Shown: piece by piece, positions 29,212-40,646 of the stretch
Layout of the letters: every line of letters begins with the position of its first letter
Position numbering within the stretch: position 1 is the stretch's first letter
DNA from: Candidatus Nanopelagicales bacterium
GTDB taxonomy: Bacteria > Actinomycetota > Actinomycetes > S36-B12
Direction of reading: 5' to 3'
DNA length: 64,000 nucleotides
Assembly: GCA_018402235.1 (NCBI GenBank)
Contig: JAGYJJ010000002.1
Span: 1-64,000, forward strand
The notes under the pieces: model-generated
What the model saw: the letters and a program-made list of their open reading frames with translations, nothing else
Told to the model about the DNA's origin: nothing
The model's database searches: none
Translations under genes and position numbers: made by a program

Positions 29212-30599
29212 CCAGCGCCTCGGACATGCTGGATCGAGTTCTGTGGTGGGACGCACTCCCCGAGCAGTTGCGTGAACCCCTGGGTGAACCCCTCGTTGGC
29301 CAGGTGGATGCCGATGTCGCGATCATCGGCGCTGGATACACAGGCCTGTGGACCGCCTACTACCTCCAACAGCAAGTTCCCAGCCTGCGCATAGCGATCG
29401 TGGAAAAGCACATCGCCGGTTATGGCGCTAGCGGCCGCAACGGTGGTTGGGCTTCGGCGCTCTTTCCCCAGGACCACGAGGCAATTGCCAAACGTGCGGG
29501 TCTACCTGCAGCAATCGCGATGCAGCAAGCCATGAACCACAGCGTCGATGAAATTGGTCGCGTGGCCGCGGATCACGGCTGGGACATCGACTGGGCCAAA
29601 GGCGGCACGATCGTCGCGGCGCGAAGCCTCGCCCAGTGGAACGCAATGCGTGAACGAGAGGCGCACCTGCGTGCCGCAGGCATCGACTCCGATGAACGCT
29701 TACTGGATGCACAGCAAACGCTCGACATGATGCACGCCACCGATGTGGTGGGGGGCGTGTACACACCACACTGCGCGGCCATCCAGCCAGCGAAACTGGT
29801 ACGCCACCTTGCCCAACATGTGGTCGAATCGGGTGCGCAGCTTTTTGAGACCAGCCCTGCCCTCGCGGTGGAACCGGGAATCGTGCGCACTCCCACCGGC
29901 AGCGTCCGTGCTCGGTACGTGATCCGAGCAACCGAGGGCTACACCGCCGAAATCCCCGGACAGCGCCGCACGTTGCTGCCGTTCTATTCGCTGATGGTTG
30001 CCACCGAGCCGCTCCCGGAGAGCACCTGGGATCAGATCGGACTGGCAGACCGACCCACATTCTCCGACGGTCGCCATCTGGTGATCTACGGCCAGCGCAC
30101 TGCCGACAATCGGCTCGCCTTCGGTGGACGCGGCGCCCCCTACACCTTCGGTTCCAAGATCCAGTCCCAAACCGAACTCGATGGCCGCATCCACCGAATG
30201 CTCGAGGCGACATTGGTCGATCTGTTCCCGGTCGTGCGGCAGCACCGCTTCACGCATGCGTGGGGCGGCACGCTTGGTATCTCCCGTGATTGGTGGGCCT
30301 CGGTGGGCCTTGACCCGGTGACCGGCATGGGCTGGGCCGGTGGCTACGTGGGCGATGGCGTGGGCACCTCCAACCTCGCTGGTCGAACGCTGGCGGCACT
30401 CATCGCGGGGCGCACCGGCGATCCCCTACTAACGCTGCCCTGGGTAGACCACCGGTCACGTGCATGGGAGCCAGAACCCCTGCGTTGGGCCGCCACCACC
30501 ATCGGGCTCAAGGCCACCGAAGCCGCCGACGCGATCGAATCCAAGACCGGCAAGCCGTCGGTTTTCGGACGACTCGTCGGCTCCCTCACCGGCCACTAA
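29208..30599 (+). CDS. FAD-dependent oxidoreductase (PuuB/DAO-like), second copy
   Basis: DVAIIGAGYTGLWTAYYLQQ, GYGASGRNGGWASALFPQ, GYVGDGVGTSNLAGRTLA. Confidence 0.88.
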   Translation: MTSASDMLDRVLWWDALPEQLREPLGEPLVGQVDADVAIIGAGYTGLWTAYYLQQQVPSLRIAIVEKHIAGYGASGRNGGWASALFPQDHEAIAKRAGLPAAIAMQQAMNHSVDEIGRVAADHGWDIDWAKGGTIVAARSLAQWNAMREREAHLRAAGIDSDERLLDAQQTLDMMHATDVVGGVYTPHCAAIQPAKLVRHLAQHVVESGAQLFETSPALAVEPGIVRTPTGSVRARYVIRATEGYTAEIPGQRRTLLPFYSLMVATEPLPESTWDQIGLADRPTFSDGRHLVIYGQRTADNRLAFGGRGAPYTFGSKIQSQTELDGRIHRMLEATLVDLFPVVRQHRFTHAWGGTLGISRDWWASVGLDPVTGMGWAGGYVGDGVGTSNLAGRTLAALIAGRTGDPLLTLPWVDHRSRAWEPEPLRWAATTIGLKATEAADAIESKTGKPSVFGRLVGSLTGH

Positions 30600-30625
30600 C
30601 CTGATAGCAACGACGGGAGAGTCCC

Positions 30626-31801
30626 ATGAACCAACACGGCACGCATCCACTCGATCTCATCGCCTTCGACGATCTGCTCAGCGAAGAAGAGCGCAGCATC
30701 CAAGATGTGACGCGCACGATTGTGGACGACGTCGTTCGTCCCAAAGTGGCCCACTGGTGGGAAGAAGGTGAGGTCCCGGCACGGGACTTGATGGCCGCTT
30801 TCGGTGAAGCCGGATTGTTGGGCATGCATCTTGAGGGCTACGGCTGCGCGGGAACAACCGCCACGGCCTACGGGCTTGCCGCCATGGAACTCGAGGCGGG
30901 CGACTCTGGCATTCGTTCGATGGTGAGCGTGCAAGGTTCGTTGGCGATGTATGCGATCCATCGTTTTGGTAGCGAGGAGCAACGTGAGCGCTGGCTACCG
31001 GGCCTAGCAAAGGGAAGCCTCATCGGCTGCTTTGGACTAACCGAAGCCGACGCGGGCTCCAACCCCTCATCGATGCGCACTCGAGCGCGTCAAGACGGCA
31101 GCGACTGGGTGCTCGATGGCAGCAAGATGTGGATCACCAACGGATCGGTGGCCGACGTTGCGATCGTATGGGCGCAGACCGACCACGGCATCCGAGGCTT
31201 CGTGGTTCCCACGGACACTGCAGGATTCCAGGCGAACGTGGTGCACCACAAGGTTTCCCTGCGGGCATCCGTTACCAGCGAATTGGTTTTTCGCGACATG
31301 CGTCTGCCGGCCGAAGCGGTGCTGCCCGATGTGACCGGACTCAAAGGTCCCTTGAGTTGCTTGAATGAAGCTCGATTCGGGATCGTCTTCGGCACCATGG
31401 GTGCAGCTCGCGAGTGTTTGGAAACAGCCCTTCGGTATGCCGAAGAACGTGAGCAGTTCGACAAACCAATCGGGGCCTTTCAACTCACCCAGAAGAAGCT
31501 CGTCGATATGACACTGGAACTTGATAAAGGCATGTTGCTCGCACTTCACCTAGGGCGCCTCAAAGATTCCGGGAAGATTACCCCTGAGCAGATCAGCGTG
31601 GGCAAACTCAATAATGCACGTGAGGCGCTCACGATTGCACGCGAATGTCGATCAATTCTGGGCGGGAACGGAATCACCCTGGAGTATCCGGTGATCCGGC
31701 ACATGAACAATCTGGAATCGGTGTTCACCTACGAGGGCACGAATGAAATGCACACTCTGGTGGTCGGTCAGGCGCTGACCGGTATCCCGGCATTCCGGTG
31801 A
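30626..31801 (+). CDS. Acyl-CoA dehydrogenase, glutaryl-CoA dehydrogenase-like
   Basis: LEGYGCAGTTATAYGLAAMELEAGDSGIRSMVSVQGSLAMYAI, GCFGLTEADAGSNPSSM, FTYEGTNEMHTLVVGQALTG. Confidence 0.87.
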   Translation: MNQHGTHPLDLIAFDDLLSEEERSIQDVTRTIVDDVVRPKVAHWWEEGEVPARDLMAAFGEAGLLGMHLEGYGCAGTTATAYGLAAMELEAGDSGIRSMVSVQGSLAMYAIHRFGSEEQRERWLPGLAKGSLIGCFGLTEADAGSNPSSMRTRARQDGSDWVLDGSKMWITNGSVADVAIVWAQTDHGIRGFVVPTDTAGFQANVVHHKVSLRASVTSELVFRDMRLPAEAVLPDVTGLKGPLSCLNEARFGIVFGTMGAARECLETALRYAEEREQFDKPIGAFQLTQKKLVDMTLELDKGMLLALHLGRLKDSGKITPEQISVGKLNNAREALTIARECRSILGGNGITLEYPVIRHMNNLESVFTYEGTNEMHTLVVGQALTGIPAFR

Positions 31802-31868
31802 GTGGTGCACTCGGCCTTCAACCACGGGTAAACGTCGGGGGCGCGAGTGTCGACACCAACCACTTTCA

Positions 31869-32144
31869 CTACTCGAGGGCGATTCGCTTGCGCCTGTTTT
31901 GCAACATGGCGAAAAGGAACAAAACCCCAGCAATTAGGAACAGTGCCCAGCCGAGCAGAGTTTCGAAGGCGAAAGTCTCAGCTATCCCAAGGTCAATCAC
32001 ATCCGAGATCAAGGTGATCAGACCCACACCGATGAACACCCCAGCCACGGCACCCATGATGATTTCGCCGTTCCATGCTGTCACGTACTGCCGAACCTCC
32101 GCGCGCGTCATGAATTGATCGTTGTCGTCCGTCATGCAAGACAC
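31869..32144 (-). CDS. Small membrane protein with two predicted TM segments
   Basis: EIIMGAVAGVFIGVGLITLISDVIDLG...LLGWALFLIAGVLFLFAMLQNRRKR. Confidence 0.6.
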   Translation of the reverse strand: MSCMTDDNDQFMTRAEVRQYVTAWNGEIIMGAVAGVFIGVGLITLISDVIDLGIAETFAFETLLGWALFLIAGVLFLFAMLQNRRKRIALE

Positions 32145-32231
32145 CTCCAGCTTTGTTCGCTATCGAACTTGCAGGCTAACGCTCGTTTCGCTGGCACCAC
32201 CCACTGCCGTGGATCTGTCCGACTATCGGGC

Positions 32232-34115
32232 TTATGTTTTCTGACGTAAAACGTCCACGAGCGCGTCGAGGACCGCAGGATCCTCAATAGTGCTCGGGAC
32301 TGGTTCATCGCGTCCAGCGGCGATTCCGCGCATGGTTCGGCGCAGGATCTTGCCCGAGCGAGTCTTCGGTAGCGCCGGCACGATCACCACTTCCTTGAAT
32401 GCCGCCACCGGCCCTATCTCCTCGCGTACCGATTGCACGATCCGCGCCTGCAACTCGTCTGGATCTGGATCCTCTCCCGCTTTCAACACTACGAAGGCAC
32501 GAGGAATCTGACCTTTCAGATCGTCGTGAACACCGATCACCGCACACTCGGCTACCGCAGGGTGCGCAGCTACCACGGCCTCCATCGACCCAGTTGAAAG
32601 CCGGTGGCCTGCCACGTTGATGACGTCGTCGGTGCGACCCATCACGTACAGGTAGCCGTCCTCGTCGAAGAATCCACCGTCACCGCTGGTGTAGTAGCCG
32701 GGGTGGTCGCTGAGGTAGGACGCGACGTAGCGATCATCGTCTCCCCACAAGGTGGGCAGCGTTCCTGGAGGAAGCGGCAGTTTGATGGCGATATCTCCCT
32801 CACCACCAACCGGCACGTCCTGGCTCGCCGGATCCAAGATCTGTACGTCGTACCCCGGTACCGGGAAACTCGGTGAACCCGACTTGATGGGTAAGGGTTC
32901 GAGGCCGCGTAGGTTCGCCGCAATCGGCCAACCGGTCTCGGTCTGCCACCAGTTGTCGATGATCGGCACGTGGAGGTGCCCACTCGCCCACTCGAAGGTG
33001 TCCGGATCCAGCCGCTCGCCGGCAAAGAAGAATGTTTCAAGGGAACCGACGTCGTACTTCACTAGATGCTCGGCATTCGGGTCTTCCTTTTTGATCGCAC
33101 GGATTGCCGTGGGCGCGGTAAAAACTGCCCTGACGCGATGCTGCTCAATCAACCGCCAGAAGGCACCGGCGTCGGGGGTGCCCACCGGCTTGCCCTCATA
33201 GAGCACGGTTGTTGCCCCGCTGATGAGTGGGGCGTAGACGATGTAGGAGTGACCGACCACCCATCCCACGTCCGATGCCGACCACCAGACATCGCCGGGA
33301 TTCATCCCGTAGACATGGCGAAAGGACCAGGCCATCGCCACGGCATGACCGCCGTTGTCGCGGACGATTCCCTTGGGCCTTCCGGTTGTTCCCGACGTGT
33401 ACAGGATGTAAAGCGGATCGGTTGCCGCAACCGATACTGGATCTGCTGGCACTGCCGAGGAAACGGCATCGTTCCAGTCCACATCGCGCGCCCCCAACTC
33501 CGCTGTGACCTGGGGGCGTTGGAACACGACCACTGCCTGCGGCGCATGTTCACTCATCTCGATGGCCGCATCAACAAGGGGTTTGTATTCGATGATTCGC
33601 GCGGGTTCAATACCGCAACTCGCCGTAAGGATCACCCGTGGCTTTGCGTCATCGATCCGGGCACTAAGTTCCGCGGGTGCAAAACCACCGAACACTACTG
33701 AGTGGACAGCCCCGATACGAGCACTTGCGAGCATGGCAACCACGGTTTGGGGAATCATCGGCATATAGATGACGACGCGATCCCCGTGACGCACCCCGAG
33801 GTCGGTCAAGACGCCCGCAAACCGCGCAACGTGATCGAGTAATTCGGCGTAGGTGATTGTCTGTTGAGTTTCGGTAAGAGGGCTGTCGTAGATGATGGCC
33901 GGTTGGTCTCCCCGACCATCGCGCACGTGACGATCGACTGCGTTGACGCAAGTATTTAGACGTGCATCAGGAAACCATCGATACAGCGGAGCCTGTGAAT
34001 CATCAAGAATGCGGGAAGGATACGTTTCCCAGTCGATGGCCTTAGCTGCTTCACGCCAGAAACTCTCCGGTTCGCGGATGCTCGCTTCGTAGGCTTCCCG
34101 ATAAGCACCCATCAC
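32232..34115 (-). CDS. prpE: Propionyl-CoA/acetyl-CoA synthetase (PrpE-like)
   Basis: YILYTSGTTGRPKGIVRDNGGHAVAMAWSF, WWQTETGWPIAANLRG, YVMGRTDDVINVAGHRLSTG, PKTRSGKILRRTMR. Confidence 0.88.
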   Translation of the reverse strand: MMGAYREAYEASIREPESFWREAAKAIDWETYPSRILDDSQAPLYRWFPDARLNTCVNAVDRHVRDGRGDQPAIIYDSPLTETQQTITYAELLDHVARFAGVLTDLGVRHGDRVVIYMPMIPQTVVAMLASARIGAVHSVVFGGFAPAELSARIDDAKPRVILTASCGIEPARIIEYKPLVDAAIEMSEHAPQAVVVFQRPQVTAELGARDVDWNDAVSSAVPADPVSVAATDPLYILYTSGTTGRPKGIVRDNGGHAVAMAWSFRHVYGMNPGDVWWSASDVGWVVGHSYIVYAPLISGATTVLYEGKPVGTPDAGAFWRLIEQHRVRAVFTAPTAIRAIKKEDPNAEHLVKYDVGSLETFFFAGERLDPDTFEWASGHLHVPIIDNWWQTETGWPIAANLRGLEPLPIKSGSPSFPVPGYDVQILDPASQDVPVGGEGDIAIKLPLPPGTLPTLWGDDDRYVASYLSDHPGYYTSGDGGFFDEDGYLYVMGRTDDVINVAGHRLSTGSMEAVVAAHPAVAECAVIGVHDDLKGQIPRAFVVLKAGEDPDPDELQARIVQSVREEIGPVAAFKEVVIVPALPKTRSGKILRRTMRGIAAGRDEPVPSTIEDPAVLDALVDVLRQKT

Positions 34116-34711
34116 GCGTTTCCGTCTCCACCTGCTGCGTCCGCTTGTTCGCGTCGCTTCCCCTCGCGCGCCTGACGTGCTCGTTGTGCAGCTCCAGTGA
34201 ACACCTTGATGATGACAGCAAGGAAGCCCAGTCCGAGAGCCATTTGCAACATCACGATGAACCGCGCTGCGTCAGTAACCGCGGTGATATCTCCGAAGCC
34301 AACGGTAGCTAAAACGGTCAAGGTGAAGTAAGCGGCTGTGAAGTGAGTGATCGGCTCGGAGAAGGATCCGGGATTGTCGCCTTCGAGGATCACATAGATG
34401 GCACTGAAGATTGCGATGAACAGCCCGGCACTCAAGATGAGCGACTCTGCAGCTACCAGGCCCGGGCGCTTGGACTTCACCACGCGCTTAAGCTGCCACC
34501 GCAGAACCAACCCGTAGATGACCATGCCGATAAGCAACAGCGTGACCGGGATGGATATTCGTGGGTCGCTTTCTTCGGGAACCAGGCTCAGTACCCAGAA
34601 GATGAAAATCAGACCAAGGACAGTACGCAGCGCCGAGAAGATCACCTCGACCCACATAGGGCGATCAGTTTCGGTTACCAGGGATTCCTCCATGGCCGGT
34701 GAGTCTTCCAT
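34112..34711 (-). CDS. Potassium channel family protein (Ion_trans_2-like)
   Basis: Selectivity-filter context AAYFTLTVLATVGFGDITAVTD plus hydrophobic segments. Confidence 0.8.
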   Translation of the reverse strand: MEDSPAMEESLVTETDRPMWVEVIFSALRTVLGLIFIFWVLSLVPEESDPRISIPVTLLLIGMVIYGLVLRWQLKRVVKSKRPGLVAAESLILSAGLFIAIFSAIYVILEGDNPGSFSEPITHFTAAYFTLTVLATVGFGDITAVTDAARFIVMLQMALGLGFLAVIIKVFTGAAQRARQAREGKRREQADAAGGDGNA

Positions 34712-34723
34712 GAAACCCGATGA

Positions 34724-35815
34724 TCAGGCCTCGAGTGCAGCCAACTGGCCGCACGCGCCATCGATTTCCCTACCGCGGGTGTCCCGGACGGTCACAGGCA
34801 CGCCCGCCTCTCGCAGTGCCGCCACGAATTCCCTCTCCGCCTGGGGCGTAGACGCCGTCCACTTGGAGCCCGGAGTGGGATTCAGCGGGATCAAATTCAC
34901 ATGCACCAGATGACCCGCGAGCATCTCCCCCAGCAATTCCGCTCGCCAACGTTGATCGTTAATGTCTTTGATCAGCGCGTATTCGATGCTGGCCCGACGC
35001 CCGGTTTGCTCAACATAGAACCAGGTAGCGTCGAGGACTTCTGACACTTTCCAGCGATTGTTGATCGGCACCAAGGTGTCGCGCAGGTGATCGTCGGGTG
35101 CGTGCAAAGACACCGCGAGGGTGACCGGCATCCCCTCGTCTGCTAGCTGGCGGATACGCGGAACCAAGCCAACAGTCGAGACCGTTATTCCGCGCGCACT
35201 CATGCCCAGACCCTCCAGCGGCGGATCAACAAGGCGATGCAGCGCACCCACCACATTTCGGTAGTTAGCTAACGGCTCCCCCATGCCCATAAACACGACA
35301 TTGCTTACCCGGCCCGGCCCCCCAGGCACTTCCCCCGCGGCAAGCGCTCGAGCTCCTGCCAGCACCTGATCCACGATCTCTGCCGTAGACAGGTTGCGGG
35401 TGAGACCAGCCTGTCCGGTGGCACAGAACGGACAGTTCATGCCGCACCCAGCCTGCGATGAGATACACATCGTCACTCGATCCGGATAACGCATGAGCAC
35501 CGACTCAACAAGAGAACCATCGTGCAATCGAAATAGAGATTTGACCGTGGTGCCGTCGTCGCATGCCACAGTGCGGATGGGATCGAGCAAGGTAGGTAAG
35601 ACGCTGCGCAGCGTTGTGCGATCCGTGGCGTTGATATCGGTCCAGGTGTCCGGGTCATCTTGCAAGTGCACGAATAGGTGCGTGGATACCTGATCGGCGC
35701 GAAAGGCCGGTAATCCCAGCTCAGCCATGGCATCACGACGTTCACTTCGCGACATATCAAGAAGATGCTGCGGTGGCTTTCCTCGGGCTGGCGCCTCCAG
35801 CACTAAATCCACCAT
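34724..35815 (-). CDS. rlmN: 23S rRNA (adenine2503-C2)-methyltransferase
   Basis: Radical SAM motif [18 protein letters not shown]; start at MVDLVLEAP. Confidence 0.93.
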   Translation of the reverse strand: MVDLVLEAPARGKPPQHLLDMSRSERRDAMAELGLPAFRADQVSTHLFVHLQDDPDTWTDINATDRTTLRSVLPTLLDPIRTVACDDGTTVKSLFRLHDGSLVESVLMRYPDRVTMCISSQAGCGMNCPFCATGQAGLTRNLSTAEIVDQVLAGARALAAGEVPGGPGRVSNVVFMGMGEPLANYRNVVGALHRLVDPPLEGLGMSARGITVSTVGLVPRIRQLADEGMPVTLAVSLHAPDDHLRDTLVPINNRWKVSEVLDATWFYVEQTGRRASIEYALIKDINDQRWRAELLGEMLAGHLVHVNLIPLNPTPGSKWTASTPQAEREFVAALREAGVPVTVRDTRGREIDGACGQLAALEA

Positions 35816-36687
35816 CACAGACCCGTCCCACCAGAGCCGAGGAACACCGTGAACAGCGCCCAAGAGGCGAACGCATTCGGCACAAGGGAGTCCAAGCGAT
35901 CCATCATGCCGCCGTGACCGGGCAAGAACGACCCCATGTCTTTGATCCCCAAATCACGTTTGATGGCACTCTCGGCAAAGTCTCCGCCCGTAGCGGTGAT
36001 AGTGAGAACCAATCCGGCGATCACCCCCTGCCACCACGGAGCATTCAGAAGGAATGCGAAGGAAAGGCCGCCAACAACCGCTTGCATGAGCACCGAGCCG
36101 GCAAAACCCTCCCACGACTTCTTCGGGCTGATAGATGCCGCGATCGGATGTTTGCCGTAAAAGATTCCAGCGAAGTACCCACCGATGTCGTTGGAGACAG
36201 TGAGCAAAATGAAAACGATCACCCGCCACGGGCCATCGTCGGTGGCCAGGGTCAACATCAAAAAGCCCGCCATGAAGGGCAGATAAACGATCACGAAGAT
36301 TGATGCGGTGATGTCGCGGACGTAGCCATCGACACCGCGACGAATACGCCACAACGTGGCCAGAAGCACCAGAGCACCGGTTGCCACAAGCTGCCAGATG
36401 GGACCCGCGAAATATGCAACTGTGGGCAACAAGATTACCGAGCCGTAGGCCGGAACGCGCGCGATCTTAATGTTGCGCGAGCCGAAGGCCTGCACCATCT
36501 CCCGCATGGCGATTGCCAAAGCTGCGATCACCACAAGTCCAAAAAGCGCTTTGTACGTGAAAAGACTCGCGATCACGATGACCGCCAGTACTACCCCGGA
36601 GGCAACGGCCGCCGGAAGGTTGCGCCCCGTACGCGAAGGTTTTCTACGTCGGGACTTGTCTTCGTCCCGGTCTGACGTTGATCCCAC
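35815..36687 (-). CDS. cdsA: Phosphatidate cytidylyltransferase
   Basis: C-terminal signature [29 protein letters not shown]. Confidence 0.92.
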   Translation of the reverse strand: MGSTSDRDEDKSRRRKPSRTGRNLPAAVASGVVLAVIVIASLFTYKALFGLVVIAALAIAMREMVQAFGSRNIKIARVPAYGSVILLPTVAYFAGPIWQLVATGALVLLATLWRIRRGVDGYVRDITASIFVIVYLPFMAGFLMLTLATDDGPWRVIVFILLTVSNDIGGYFAGIFYGKHPIAASISPKKSWEGFAGSVLMQAVVGGLSFAFLLNAPWWQGVIAGLVLTITATGGDFAESAIKRDLGIKDMGSFLPGHGGMMDRLDSLVPNAFASWALFTVFLGSGGTGL

Positions 36688-36689
36688 CT

Positions 36690-37256
36690 TCAGACCTCGA
36701 GCAGTTCGGCCTCTTTGTGCCCCAGGACCTCATCGACGTGCTCCACGTGCTTGTGGGTGAGGTCATCGAGCTGCTTCTCCGCGCGACGAACATCGTCCTC
36801 GCCGGCGTCGCCGTCTTTTTGCAGTTTGTCGAGGGCTTCCTTGGCGTGCCGGCGAATATTGCGAATCGCAACCCGGCCATCTTCGGCCTTGGCTCGGGCC
36901 TGCTTGATGTACTCCTTGCGACGCTCTTCGGTCAACTCGGGTAACACCACGCGGATGATTACGCCATCTGTATTGGGATTAATGCCCAGATCGCTGTCAC
37001 GCAGCGCCTTCTCGACCGCAGGCATCGCACCCTTGTCGTAGGGACTGATGACGATCATTCGAGCTTCCGGGACCTGGAACGAGGCAAGCTGATTGAGCGG
37101 TGTGGCAGTTCCGTAGTAGTCCACGGAGATCTTGTTGAACATCGAGGCGTTCGCTCGTCCGGTGCGGATGGTTCCAAAGTCCTCGCGGGTTACTTCGATG
37201 GCCTTGTCCATCTTCTCGGTAGCCTCGAGCAGGATCATGTCGATGTCTTCACTCAC
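36690..37256 (-). CDS. frr: Ribosome recycling factor
   Basis: FGTIRTGRANASMFNKISVDYYGTATPLNQLASFQVPEARM. Confidence 0.96.
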   Translation of the reverse strand: MSEDIDMILLEATEKMDKAIEVTREDFGTIRTGRANASMFNKISVDYYGTATPLNQLASFQVPEARMIVISPYDKGAMPAVEKALRDSDLGINPNTDGVIIRVVLPELTEERRKEYIKQARAKAEDGRVAIRNIRRHAKEALDKLQKDGDAGEDDVRRAEKQLDDLTHKHVEHVDEVLGHKEAELLEV

Positions 37257-37266
37257 AAGGATCTCC

Positions 37267-38058
37267 TTAAGTGTTCGATGAGACTAACGTGCCTATTCGC
37301 TCGCCCCGGGCCGCACGGGCGATGTTGCCTTCGACTAGCAAGTTGAAGACCACGATGGGCAGAGCGTTGTCCCGGCACAAACTGATCGCAGTGGCATCCG
37401 CCACTTTCAGATCCTGCGCCAGAACCTGATCACATGAGAGATGGTCGTAACGGTGTGCGTTCGGGTTGGTACGAGGGTCGGAGTCGTAGACACCATCTAC
37501 ACCCTTGGCCATCAGCACCACCTCTGCACCGATTTCGAGCGCTCGCTGAGCAGCGGTTGTGTCGGTCGAGAAGTAAGGCTGACCGAGTCCGGCGCCAAAG
37601 ATGACAACGCGACCTTTGTCCAGGTGGCGCATTGCCCGACGCGGCACGTACGGCTCGGCCACCTGACCCATGGCGATGGCCGTCTGAACTCGGGTGTCCA
37701 GGCCGACCTTCTCGCAGAAGTCTTGCAAGGCCAGACAGTTCATAACCGTTCCGAGCATGCCCATGTAGTCAGCTCGCGCGCGGTCCATGCCGCGTTCGGA
37801 TAACTGTGCTCCACGAAAGTAATTGCCGCCACCGATCACCACGGCCACTTCGGTGCCGGACGCGGCGACATCGGCAATCTGCCGGGCGATGGAGGCGACA
37901 ACATCGGGGTCTACTCCCAGACCACCGCCGCCAGCGAAGGCCTCGCCGCTGAGCTTGAGCAGTACGCGGCGCCACCCACCCTCGGGTACCTGCGACCAGG
38001 TTTCGATCGTGCCTTCCAGGGATGGCTGAATCGGCTCCGATGCTCTGGACCGATCCAT
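37267..38058 (-). CDS. pyrH: UMP kinase
   Basis: [50 protein letters not shown]. Confidence 0.95.
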   Translation of the reverse strand: MDRSRASEPIQPSLEGTIETWSQVPEGGWRRVLLKLSGEAFAGGGGLGVDPDVVASIARQIADVAASGTEVAVVIGGGNYFRGAQLSERGMDRARADYMGMLGTVMNCLALQDFCEKVGLDTRVQTAIAMGQVAEPYVPRRAMRHLDKGRVVIFGAGLGQPYFSTDTTAAQRALEIGAEVVLMAKGVDGVYDSDPRTNPNAHRYDHLSCDQVLAQDLKVADATAISLCRDNALPIVVFNLLVEGNIARAARGERIGTLVSSNT

Positions 38059-38092
38059 TCGCTCTCCCTCGCCTCGACCTGTGGATCCGGCG

Positions 38093-38911
38093 CTACGCCT
38101 GACCCGGCTCGAACCTAGCGAATGCCCGGATCGTGGTGCCGCTCTCGGTCAGGACGTCTGTCACGGACTTCTTGTTATCCACCACGCTCGGCTGCTCGAG
38201 CAGCACATTGTCCTTGAAGTAGGCATTAACCCGACCCTCGACGATCTTGGCGATCGCCTGCTCGGGCTTGCCTTCCTCACGGGCCGCGGTCTCGGCGATG
38301 TGACGCTCGTTTTCGACTGTATCGGCAGGCACCTCATCACGGGTGAGGAATTGTGGTCGCATGGCGGCTATTTGCATCGCCACTCCGCGAGCCGCCTCCT
38401 CGCTGCCGTCGTAGGCCACGAGAACGCCCACCTGAGGCGGGAGATCCGATGCGCGGCGGTGCAGGTAGGTGGCTACCGGTGCTTGCAGGACCGCCACCTG
38501 ACCGAGTTCGATCTTCTCGCCGATTACGCCTGCCATCTCCGCGACGGTGTCTGCGACGGTCTTGCCGGTGTCCAACGTGGCCGCCAGCAATGCGTCGCGG
38601 TCGCCGATTTGACCATCGAAGGCCGCCTGGGTGAGCGTTCCAGCGAGGGCTTGAAATTCCTCGCCCTTGGCCACGAAGTCGGTTTCACACAGCAACTCGA
38701 CCATCGCGTTATCGACGGCGGCAACGATGCCGTTCGAAGCCGTGCGCTCTGCGCCACGCTTGGCAGCCTTCGCCGCTCCGGAGATGCGAAGTGCCTCAAC
38801 AGCCTTGTCGAAGTCACCATCGCTTTCCTCAAGCGCCTTCTTGCACTCCATCATGCCGGCGGAGGTCATCTCGCGTAGCCGCTTAACATCCGCGGCGCTG
38901 ATCGTTGCCAT
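38093..38911 (-). CDS. tsf: Elongation factor Ts
   Basis: [46 protein letters not shown]. Confidence 0.96.
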   Translation of the reverse strand: MATISAADVKRLREMTSAGMMECKKALEESDGDFDKAVEALRISGAAKAAKRGAERTASNGIVAAVDNAMVELLCETDFVAKGEEFQALAGTLTQAAFDGQIGDRDALLAATLDTGKTVADTVAEMAGVIGEKIELGQVAVLQAPVATYLHRRASDLPPQVGVLVAYDGSEEAARGVAMQIAAMRPQFLTRDEVPADTVENERHIAETAAREEGKPEQAIAKIVEGRVNAYFKDNVLLEQPSVVDNKKSVTDVLTESGTTIRAFARFEPGQA

Positions 38912-38964
38912 GTTCTTCCTTCAGATCGTTGTGGTGGGAAAGCGAACGTACGGGCGGCCGTTCC

Positions 38965-39792
38965 TTAAGCCTGTTCGGTTGCGGTCTCAACTGCAACCAC
39001 CTGTGCAGCGGCTGCTTCATCGGCAGCACCTGCGCCAGCGAGCAGCTCGCGCTCCCACTCGGCCAATGGCTCCTCGGGCGTTCCCGCGGCGCTAGCTCCG
39101 CCAGCGCGCGCCATGAGACCCTCGGCCACGGCGTCGGCAATGACCCGCGTGAGGAGTGCAACCGAGCGAATAGCGTCGTCGTTTCCTGGAATCGGAAAGT
39201 CGACCTCGTCGGGATCGCAATTGGTGTCGAGCATTGCAATGACGGGGATACCAAGTTTGCGCGCCTCACCGACGGCGATGTGCTCCTTCTTGGTGTCCAC
39301 GACCCAGATGGCACTGGGAATCTTGGCCATATCGCGAATGCCACCGAGTGTGCGCTCGAGCTTGTCCTTCTCGCGGCGCATCATGAGCAATTCCTTCTTG
39401 GTCTTGCCCGAACCAGCGACGTCGTCGAAGTTAATCTCTTCGAGTTCCTTCATCCGCTGCAAGCGCTTGTGCACGGTGTTGAAGTTGGTCAGCATTCCAC
39501 CGAGCCAGCGCTCGTTGACGTACGGCATCCCCACGCGAGTGGCCTGCTCGGCAATGGCCTCCTGGCCTTGCTTCTTGGTGCCAACGAACATAACCGAACC
39601 ACCATGGGCGACGGTTTCCTTCACATACTCATAAGCCCGATCGATGTAGGACAGCGACTGCTGCAGATCGATGATGTAAATGCCATTGCGCTCGGTGAAG
39701 ATGAAACGCTTCATCTTGGGATTCCAGCGACGGGTCTGGTGTCCGAAGTGGACACCGCTTTCCAGCAGCTGGCGCATCGTGACGACGGCCAT
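38965..39792 (-). CDS. rpsB: 30S ribosomal protein S2
   Basis: [40 protein letters not shown]. Confidence 0.97.
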   Translation of the reverse strand: MAVVTMRQLLESGVHFGHQTRRWNPKMKRFIFTERNGIYIIDLQQSLSYIDRAYEYVKETVAHGGSVMFVGTKKQGQEAIAEQATRVGMPYVNERWLGGMLTNFNTVHKRLQRMKELEEINFDDVAGSGKTKKELLMMRREKDKLERTLGGIRDMAKIPSAIWVVDTKKEHIAVGEARKLGIPVIAMLDTNCDPDEVDFPIPGNDDAIRSVALLTRVIADAVAEGLMARAGGASAAGTPEEPLAEWERELLAGAGAADEAAAAQVVAVETATEQA

Positions 39793-40120
39793 GGTCGTAC
39801 TCCTTCGGTGGGCGCGCGCGCCCGTTGGCGGTGCTTGAGCACATCAAGGCACCGCATTCGGTTGCCGGTCCATCCGGTGGACGGACCCCTGGTGACCTCG
39901 GCCCACCCGCCTGCCGGAGCAGGACCATCGGCTGGGACCGGCCATGCTGGGCATAGCAACAGGTCACGCGAAATATGTCTTCGTGTGGGGCACTACTTGG
40001 ATACTGCCCTCACGAAGCGCCCCGAGTCTACGCCGACTGTCCACAGCCCCCGTGCGCACCCTCCCCAGGTGGAAATCAGACCCTGGCGGGGGCACCCGCG
40101 AAGGCACGAGTGTGAGGGGT

Positions 40121-40617
40121 ATGTGGACCTCGATTTCCTCTATCCTCCTGGCCGGGATCATGGCTGCCGGGACACCGATCAGCCCGGTGGGTGCCACCTG
40201 GGTCCCTCCCTTGGCAACCGGGCTCAGCGGCACCGTGCACGGTTTCGAACGGCCAACGAATCGTTTCGCATCAGGGCATCGGGGAGTGGATTTCGCAGCC
40301 CCGATAGGAACCCCGGTGCGATCCATCGGCGATGGGACTATCACCCACGTCGGGAAAGTGGCCGGGGTTGCATCCGTCACGGTGGACCACCAGGTCGTGC
40401 GCTCGAGCTACCTGCCCATCGACGCGGCGGTGGCTGAGGGGATTACGTAACGGCCGGGGATGTGATCGGCTTCGTGGCCGGTCAGCACTGCCCCGTGGCG
40501 TGCCTGCACCTAGGAATTCGCCGGCCCGCTTGGGAAAGACTCGACGCCCTGACCGACCCGTACCTCGATCCGATCGCCTGGCTTCGGCGTATTCCGGTAC
40601 TCAAGCCCCTGGCATGA
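40121..40617 (+). pseudogene. M23-family metallopeptidase, one-base frameshift at 40438-40441
   Basis: GHRGVDFAAPIGTPVRSIGDGTITHVGKVAGVASVTVDHQVV in one frame; VTAGDVIGFVAGQHCPVACLHLGIRRPAWERLDALTDPYLDPIAWLRR resumes in another. Confidence 0.75.
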
Positions 40618-40646
40618 ACTCGACGGCTTTGATTGCAGTACCCGCG

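Noticed and set aside
38905-40437. 510-aa plus-strand ORF over rpsB
   Set aside because: It overlaps the unambiguous rpsB gene in antisense and shows no coherent domain; a high-GC shadow ORF.
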